From Dermanyssus gallinae (lineage: Eukaryota; Arthropoda; Arachnida; Mesostigmata; Dermanyssidae), in the NCBI GenBank assembly GCA_003439945.1, contig QVRM01001115.1, positions 186,001 through 250,000 on the forward strand: a stretch of 64,000 bases of DNA, given 5' to 3'. Positions 57,405-64,000 of the stretch are shown here, piece after piece. The notes under the pieces are model-generated. The model worked only from the letters and a program-made list of their open reading frames with translations, had not been told where the DNA came from and searched no databases. A program made the translations under genes and the position numbers. Numbering within the stretch: position 1 is the first letter of the stretch; each line of letters begins with the position of its first letter.

Positions 57405-58795
57405 CGAAACTTCTGGAGTGTTTTTGTTCGTTGCAATTTTGAATGATGCTAATCATCAGAGACGTGCGACCGATTAGATGCGTTTCTTTCTCAACAATAT
57501 GATCTAGGAGCAGAAACATTTCTCCTCAAGACATTTACAGCTGCTGCCGCTGCTATTGCCTCTTCTACGACTACCATAGCCATTACAGGTAATTTCGACA
57601 ATTGAAGCTGATGTGGCACCAGCATCGGCAGAGGTAGCGTAGCAACGTACGGATCGATACACGTGTAAGTGGAGGAACGCGCTATAACATGGTGGTCGGT
57701 CGCTGGCTGCGCGGTTGAGGATGTTCATTGTAGAAGCCTCAATCAGGCCGACGAACAAGCGTGTGCTCACTTCTTCACGACCGAAGTAATAGAGAGAAAG
57801 TAAAGTGTCTTGACTCTGCGGACGAAGAGAGAAGACGAGACAATGCGATGAAGCAAAGCGAGGCGAGGCGAAGTGGGGTGGCAGCGCACGCGTTAGATAA
57901 CATCCGATACACGTTCATAAAGTTCACGCTTGGTTTAACTCCCCATCGTCTTCGTTGACTTTGCTTTATCTCTCTCACACTGTATATATCTATCTCGCCC
58001 GGAGAGAGAGAGCGCGCGACTACTACTTACTCTGCGACTGGCTCTTTGGCGTCTACGTGTGTCTTCTATGTCTCTTCGTTTCGATCGTGGCGCTATTTAA
58101 GCTTGGCTTCCTCTCATTTCTTGTCTTTCCTCTCTTTCTCCTATTTTCCTCATCATAACCGCCCAGAGCCAGCCCTTCGAGCGCGCTCGAAAGCATGCGT
58201 CATCGTCGTTTGAAGAAAAATTGCTGAAATTTTCACCGGCAGGCAACGGCACAACTTCACACTGCTGAGGCGAGGCGAGGAGAACATGAGGTGTAGTAGA
58301 TCACAGTGTAGTGGTGAGAATAGGCTAGTTGCAGGTAGTAGAAGGACGAACTGACAGATTACTCCAAATAGAATTGTCTACTAGTCGTCTGGGTGGGCGT
58401 TGATGGGTGTGTTTCTGTGGGCCTGTGCTTTTATTGCCGTCCGATCGACTAGAGCTACCACTAGAAGACTCGATTAGAATCGATCTGAGGATTTCATATA
58501 GCTGTCAGCTAAGCCTATCGACGCAGTAACCTCGAATACCTTGGGGTGAACATCCATCGTGCGCCTCAAAAATACACACCAATTTATGCTGGCCAGTGTG
58601 GCCCAATGAATTAGATTATATGGATTCGATGCAACGCGCTAGGCGCCCATGCTTAATTCGTGTTCAGAGATAGTAGTCAATATTTAAAGTAAATTACTAC
58701 ATTTTTATAGTAACGTAGTATAATTAAAAAGAAACGTTTTGTGCCTAATTAAGGATTATCATCCGTTGCCTGCGGGCTTGGAATCGCCTTGAGGC
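57402..58795. other. No recognised gene
   Basis: GC-balanced to AT-rich unique sequence. A site resembling a short exon (TTTACAG at 57534-57540 to ACAG/GTAATT at about 57585) encodes only an Ala/Thr run and is not convincing. No motif was recognised. Confidence 0.45.
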
Positions 58796-58799
58796 ATAC

Positions 58800-59022
58800 T
58801 TCAATGTACCGAGGGCCAGACACGTTGAGATACCTAGGGTTTTCCCTAGGGTTTCCTTGTGGCAGAATGTCCGCTGACCCTCGGCGGTACGGATTATCAT
58901 CTATTCTCAATGAGCCTCGTTAAAAGAAAATTCGATGAACAACCGCGATCCAATCGAAGACTCGCCGGCAGGCGACACCCATGACTAGTGCACAAGCCCC
59001 CTAGACCGCGGCGCCACCATCC
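58800..59022 (-). repeat. tRNA-derived SINE, family 1 copy C
   Basis: Read on the minus strand from about 59022, it opens TGGTGGCGCCGCGGTCTAGG (A-box region), with a B-box remnant GGATCGCGGTTGTTCATC. It then continues through ATCGAATTTTCTTTTAACGA and GGGTCAGCGGACATTCTGCC to ACAAGG (complement of about 58852-58876). This last block agrees at 22 of 24 positions with copy A. The match continues weakly through CCTAGGTATCTCAACG. It is the only family 1 copy in opposite orientation. Confidence 0.75.
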
Positions 59023-59024
59023 AT

Positions 59025-59328
59025 TTAGGCTATAGAAAACGTTACTGAAATTGATCCCTGGAAATGATCTTTTCACCGTCCTAGGCGCGTAATACGTTTG
59101 CCTTAAGGAATGCACCCACAAATGTACTATGCGTCACGTGCATTATCTCTTATCGGTCGTTTTAATATCGTGTTTTTCTCTAAAATGATTTATCAAGTTG
59201 ATGCATAGCAAATTACTTCTCGTCCGCAATTTCTTAACGACCGAAATGGGTAATAGATAGTAGCCAAAAAAGAAAAATATTTACAGCATCTAGGGGGTGA
59301 CAATGCTCATATTAAGGGCGCTCAGATA

Positions 59329-59330
<2 letters not shown>
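59025..59330. other. No recognised gene
   Basis: AT-rich unique DNA of about 300 bases between the SINE copy and a long (TA)n. Nothing was recognised. Confidence 0.5.

Positions 59331-59331
<1 letters not shown>

Positions 59332-59397
<66 letters not shown>
59332..59397. repeat. (TA)n microsatellite, ~66 bp
   Basis: Two pure TA tracts are joined by a one-base phase shift (AA at about 59359). Confidence 0.94.
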
Positions 59398-59399
<2 letters not shown>

Positions 59400-59400
<1 letters not shown>

Positions 59401-61795
59401 TATATGTGGAAAGAGGGAATCACGCACATACAAACATATCCGGTAACTAGTCATCCGTATGTCTTGTAGGTCATGCTCGTAAAATTGCTGGCAAAATAGA
59501 GAAGATTGCTCATCCATTTTGCGTTCAAGTGGCCTCTGTTTCAGTGGAAGTGTAGCTGTAGGGCTACGACGACAGGTGTACAGGTACGTTAGTCCAGCGT
59601 AGATTGAGCGTCGAAAGCGATCGAGAGCACCCGACGTTTTCGCGGTAGCCTAGGTGTTGCCCATGTTCTGTGTTCCGGCGATTGGCCGCGACCAGCGCTG
59701 GTCAGGGCAGATTGGGCGACTTCGGCCGCCGCAACGCGATGAATAATTTAGCCTTGGCCCGACCTCGTGCCGACTAGGGACGCGAAGCGAGAAACCGACG
59801 TCCGTCGGCACAGGACTCAGGGCTCCTCACCCGTAATGGGCCTCGAGCGGCTCGCTAATAGCCGAGCCTAGCTCTGGCACCTCGAAGTCACGAAGAGGTG
59901 CTACTTCGAACCCGTCGTCGTGGCCAACAAGTGAACAAATGAGCTCGAATTACTTCCACTCTCTTTCTCTACCCCTCCCTAAAGCGTCTAAAGCGGACGC
60001 GGCCGAGACCAAGGTAGAGAGAGACGAACGACAAGAAAAGCCAATGGAGAAGCCCATAGGAGAGAGAAGGAGAGTAGTTCTTCGAAAATCAAAGTTGTTC
60101 TTCTTTCTTCGAAAAAAAACTACCCCGCAAAGGTAAAAGTTGCGCGTTGGGGTGCTGAGAGTGCATGTCTCCATCTGGGTCTCTCTCCCTCTGATCTGCT
60201 TGGCTGCCTGTCGGTAAGAGGCCTCGGCAAGACGAGATTTGTTCATTTTTAAAATGATTTTCTCTCCTTCTCTCGTTCCTCCAGTTCTAGCCACACCTAG
60301 TAGCGGTGCGCCTTTGCGGTGCACGTAAAGACGAACGAACGGCTTTGACGTATTGTTGTCACGGCTGCTCACATTCACACTGTCGTTCTCGTAGCCTATA
60401 TGGCTGTTTGCATCCTGAAACCACGAGACTCGCTGTGCTTGCTGGGCCACATGCAGTTCGTCGGCAGCCACGCCGTTGGAGTTGTTGTTGTAATTGATCA
60501 CTAAGACCGACCACGTATAGGCATCTAACGTAGTCTAGCAACTAGTAGTCTGCTTATGACGGTCAGTGCACTGGTTCTAGATAAGTACATTGTTTGTTGC
60601 ATAGATTTTCCAACGATGTCACTTTATTGGAACTTATACGATCTTTAACGTGGTTAATGGCATGTGAGAGCTGTTTGTCAGGTGACTGCAGATCGTAGAG
60701 TGTGTGGTGGAATTTATTATTTAGATTAAATTCGATTTTGATATTTTTGCGTCGAGGCGTTCGTGTTTTTAGTGGTCATACTTGGTATTCGGGAGTGGCT
60801 ATCTGACGCTCTGTTTTAATCCGCAACATTGGTACATAGGTTGAGCACTGCCGAATTGCTTAAGCAGGTTTGGTGCTGTAGCCACACGTGCATGCCTAGA
60901 CATATACGCGCACACACACATAATGTGTATATTCATTCAGTTTTTGTTGGCTGACCGAGAAGCGGTAAGCGAAGCGTTCCTTGTGACGACGACTCTTACG
61001 ACTTACTAAGCCCACGTTGGCCTATTCTGGACATTCGTGCCACCTGGAAATTCTCGCTGTTCGTCAGCGCTATTGTAACTCTCGTAAGTTTCGTACTAGA
61101 CAGGCGGGTAAGTATGTGTGCGTATCTTTCTGGACGTACAGATTTTGTTTGGACAACAGAAGCTGTACACAAACACGCAAGCTGTATGAGCAAGCGGTAA
61201 AGGGAGGAAAATACAGAGAGAGTGTGTGAGAGAGAGAGAGAACAAGAGGCAGAGACAGTAAGCACATATGTCTGTGTGAGCCGCCAGGGTATTTTTCGTT
61301 CTGCTGTCGCATTACCGGACAAAGAGCAAGCCAGCCAGCCAGCTTTCGGCATCGTAGTGATGGCAAAAACGGATCTACCATCCTGTTGGTATTTGCCTTC
61401 TTGTACCTTTTCCCCATATTCTTCGCTATCTCTTCGTTGCGTTATGGTATGTCCTCTTCAAGCTGCCTCTTCAATTCCCCCCCCCCCCCTCCCCGCCCCT
61501 CCTCTCTCTCTCTCTGTCTTTCTCGCTCTCTGTCTACGCTGGCCAGTTCTCTAGGTTTGTGTCTCGTTGTGACAGTCGATTGGTTCGATATTTGTCTTTT
61601 CCTTTCGTTGCCTTCTTATGTCGCGTAGACGATCCAATGCGGTGCTCGTGTCTGCCGCTCGCTCCTGTAAATACGTTGTGCGGTCTCGTGATGACACGCC
61701 CACCTAAGTGTATTTGTTGCTGGTGAGCAGGATCAACCCACTTGATGATGGACTGCCGCTCAACCGAAAACCACCGCTAATACGACACCGACTAC
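59400..61795. other. No recognised gene; one GC-rich island
   Basis: 59600-59930 is GC-rich and unique, with a short hairpin (GGCTCG/CGAGCC near 59849-59869). It resembles transposon or regulatory GC-rich DNA, but I cannot assign it. Beyond it lie GA tracts (61225-61242), a C-run (61478-61487) and CT repeats (61500-61520). The 183-codon minus frame (59950-60501) has no recognised domain. Confidence 0.45.
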
Positions 61796-61850
61796 TACAT
61801 GTACTATTATGACTACTACTTCTACTACTACTACTACTACTACTACGAGC
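61796..61850. repeat. ACT trinucleotide array
   Basis: About 55 bases of ACT with GAC and TTC variants give a Tyr run in the plus frame at 61799-62107. Confidence 0.83.
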
Positions 61851-61854
61851 ACGA

Positions 61855-62620
61855 CGATGTCGTCGCCCTAGCCCCGAGAGCTCATGATGAATGGAGGATG
61901 GACCATGCGTTGACCGTCGAGGCCCCGACAAATGGACAACCCGCGAGAGGAAAGAGACGATGCAAGCAAAGCTGGGGGGGAGACGTTGAGGCGGTAAGGA
62001 CTTGTGTGGAGGACGATGATGACTGTGAGGACTTGCGATCACAAACAGTAAGGACCTGTGGAATCGACGAGCGTGACGAAAACCTGAACATTCGCCAACC
62101 TCAATGAAGGGTCTGAAGATCTCGACTGTTGACGCGAGCTACGCAAGTCGGATAAGCAGGCGTTCGGTCAACGTCCCCCATCTCCCCTCTCCATTCCTCT
62201 CTCTCTATCTTTCTCACTTTACTGCAATGACTTCGACTATTGCGTGATTTCGCCTAACCTGTCGGCCGGTTGCCGAGGGCGGCAGTCCGCAGAAGCTTTC
62301 ATCACACAGCCACACACCAGTTGTCTGCATGGTTGTATGATAGGAGACATTGAGGTCAAGCATCGTGAAGTTCCTGCTGCGGCTGTCTTTTTTGAGCCGG
62401 TCGCAGTCACAGAGCACACACCAGCCGTGGTCGGAAACGGGAAACCCGATTGACCGAATAACCAACTGTCTGACTAACGTGACTGCTACGTCTGACACAC
62501 GCAGTTCAGTGGCTACGTGAAGCATCTCGTAATCGAGCTGCAAAATGGCAGTGCGAACAGCACGCGCACTTCGGAGCAAAACCACCGTGTAGAGAGGGTT
62601 AGCATAAAGCTACCGATATG
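61855..62620. other. No recognised gene
   Basis: The frames at 61799-62107 (102 codons, plus) and 62214-62585 (123 codons, minus) have mostly ordinary composition, but no family is recognised and no splice signals stand out. Confidence 0.4.
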
Positions 62621-62627
62621 GCAACAC

Positions 62628-62790
62628 TGACGGCAACAACAACAACAACCATGACAGCAACAAGAACAACAACAGCAACAACCATGACAGCAACAACAAA
62701 AATTATCACAGCAATAATAGCAACACAAAAGTTGAATAACAGCAAGGATAATACAAACACAAGCACAATAGTAATAACAACAACAAAAAC
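62628..62790. repeat. AAC/CAG/ACA trinucleotide array, ~160 bp
   Basis: A long, interrupted A/C-rich triplet tract. Forward frames read Thr runs and reverse frames Cys runs. Confidence 0.86.
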
Positions 62791-62799
62791 GGTGGTTAT

Positions 62800-63385
62800 A
62801 CAACAACAGAACAGCAGTTGCCCTTTGTAAAGCAGAAATTATCTCTAATTAATATCGCCAATCATTGCACAGGTTCAAAATGAATCAAGCGCGCTTAATA
62901 CTGCTTTAATGGCTTTGTTAATTTCGTCAACGACGGCTCGGTGGGCTGCAATTCTCTAAAATAGTGGATATTTTCCGTGGGACGCTGACCAAATCCCGGC
63001 GGAACGATCGTGTTCACCGCGCTTTGATCGGCTAAACTGCCCCCCCCCCCCAGACTTCCCACAAACATAGAGTGCACACAAGGGACGGCTATTGCGAGGT
63101 CATTTTTTGATATATACGGCCCCTGTGAGTCTACCCCCGCTGATTGCGTTCACTGCTCGCTGACTGACAAGAAGAACAACGATGAAGATGGCGGTACCGC
63201 TTGTACGCTAAAACGATATTTTCAGGCTAACAGGCCTCTCACTAGTTAAATGAGCAATAGGACACTGATTGCACACACACTACAGTACAGCCAGCCATCA
63301 TAAGTATGATGATGCGTTTGACTTATTTCTTGCCGAACAGACTCTTGGCGTTTCACACATCCCCTTCGTCTTTCTACCATTTTGG
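62800..63385. other. No recognised gene
   Basis: AT-rich sequence, then GC-balanced DNA with a C-run at 63040-63049. Short frames only. Confidence 0.45.
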
Positions 63386-63388
63386 CAG

Positions 63389-63443
63389 ATTTTCCGGGCA
63401 GCCGACGCGGCCTTCGCCGATGATTGCGAAAGAAGGTATTTTT
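63389..63443 (+). other. Candidate short internal exon
   Basis: A good polypyrimidine-like acceptor (CTTCGTCTTTCTACCATTTT then GGCAG, ending 63388) precedes 55 bases open in one frame reading IFRAADAAFADDCERRYF. It ends at a consensus donor GTGAGT (63444-63449). An alternative donor AAG/GTATTT lies at 63435. The coding-like composition ends with the donor. There is no flanking exon inside the window to test reading phase, and I recognise no protein. Confidence 0.28.
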
Positions 63444-63449
63444 GTGAGT

Positions 63450-64000
63450 AGTAGCTGCGGCCCGCCGCCCCTCTAAGCTCGGGCGCGCCGAGGGAGGGCG
63501 CCGGAGGGCACATCAATCCGGGCCTTGGCTGAATCGCATCGCGCCCTCGCTAAGGTGCCGCTCGCTGAATTGTCGGCTCAACTGGTCTCTCTCCCGTTCC
63601 CCTATCGCTAGCGGGCGAGCCATGAAGCGGAATTTGCAGATTGTCGAGAGATCGTTTCGAACGGCATTGCCCGAACCTCCCCTGGGCCAGCTCTACCGGT
63701 GCCCCCAGTTCCGCGGTGCCTTGCCTGCTGCCGCTTGAGGAGATCATCTGTTGAAACGGTAACTATCGAATATCGTTAATGGACTACCGGCCGCTCGCAC
63801 TGCCTTCGCCAGCCCACGCCAGGTTTCCCCTACTGCGTGCCCTGCTGGGCGCCCTCTCTTCGTCTAACTATGCCTTTATTGTCTGGCTCCTAACAGGTAT
63901 TGTAGGAGTACATGTCTGTAGGTTCGCGTAGTCCGTATGTATGTACGTACGTGTTAAGGTGGACATGTGTATATATTATATCTATTTACCCAGGCGACAC
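63450..64000. other. No recognised gene; GC-rich end of window
   Basis: GC-rich unique sequence (63455-63860) passes to AT-richer DNA with CGTATGTA repeats near 63930-63955. No motif, RNA gene or repeat family was recognised. Confidence 0.45.

Noticed and set aside
63410..63424. FADD residues, which resemble the catalytic motif of LINE reverse transcriptases
   Set aside because: The following residues (CERR) are charged rather than the hydrophobic run expected after that motif, and no flanking reverse transcriptase blocks were found.
1..64000. CRISPR arrays, operons, ribosome binding sites, plasmid or phage origins, telomere repeats, rRNA genes
   Set aside because: Looked for and not seen. 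The regularly spaced repeats here are simple-sequence microsatellites without spacers.

Overview
The window looks like nuclear DNA of a multicellular eukaryote, most likely an arthropod. A mite or other arachnid is my guess, but the sequence gives no species marker. Reasons: no dense coding, no operon layout, dozens of (TA)n microsatellites, many interrupted AAC/CAG/GTT trinucleotide arrays, tRNA-derived SINEs, mariner transposons and a non-LTR retrotransposon family. I could not identify a single intact host gene. Most long open frames come from repeats (Tyr-Ile runs from (TA)n; Thr, Ala, Cys, Leu or Val runs from trinucleotide arrays). The window is best read as intergenic or long-intron DNA.

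Layout. 1-2.5 kb: mixed-composition DNA with an AAC/CAG array. 2.6-6.5 kb: AT-rich DNA with no recognised gene. 6.5-8.5 kb: a possible tRNA-like remnant and (TA)n arrays. 8.6-9.5 kb (minus): an old mariner transposase relic with two of three catalytic Asp codons lost. 10-13.9 kb: GC-rich low-complexity DNA with one SINE (11.03-11.24 kb). 14.5-14.8 kb: a tRNA-derived SINE between two (TA)n tracts. 15-20.6 kb: GC/CT-rich DNA with two weak ORF candidates. 21.34-22.63 kb: a full-length mariner with perfect 28-bp terminal repeats and a broken transposase, inserted in a (TA)n tract. 23-24.4 kb: GA and AAC repeats. 24.85-26.25 kb: a SINE-like piece, a small nested foldback and a decayed non-LTR retrotransposon fragment. 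27-34 kb: (TA)n and low-complexity DNA. 34.75-35.33 kb and 40.17-41.22 kb: two members of one inverted-repeat element family. The second is a foldback of about 1.05 kb; the first keeps one arm plus the centre. 37.3 kb: second SINE copy. 38.2 kb: short copia-like reverse transcriptase piece. 42.41-42.84 kb: second, 5'-truncated copy of the non-LTR family with its 3' end. 43-47.5 kb: dense trinucleotide arrays. 47.68-47.79 kb: the longest (TA)n. 49.5 and 51 kb: a second SINE family. 52.5-58 kb: low-complexity DNA and unclassified sequence. 58.8-59.0 kb: third SINE copy, minus strand. 59.6-64 kb: GC-rich pieces, repeats and one possible short exon at 63.39 kb.

No host pathway can be inferred. 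The organising theme is mobile elements and their remains, many of them embedded in or abutting (TA)n tracts. The most noteworthy object is the long-inverted-repeat family at 34.8 and 40.2 kb.
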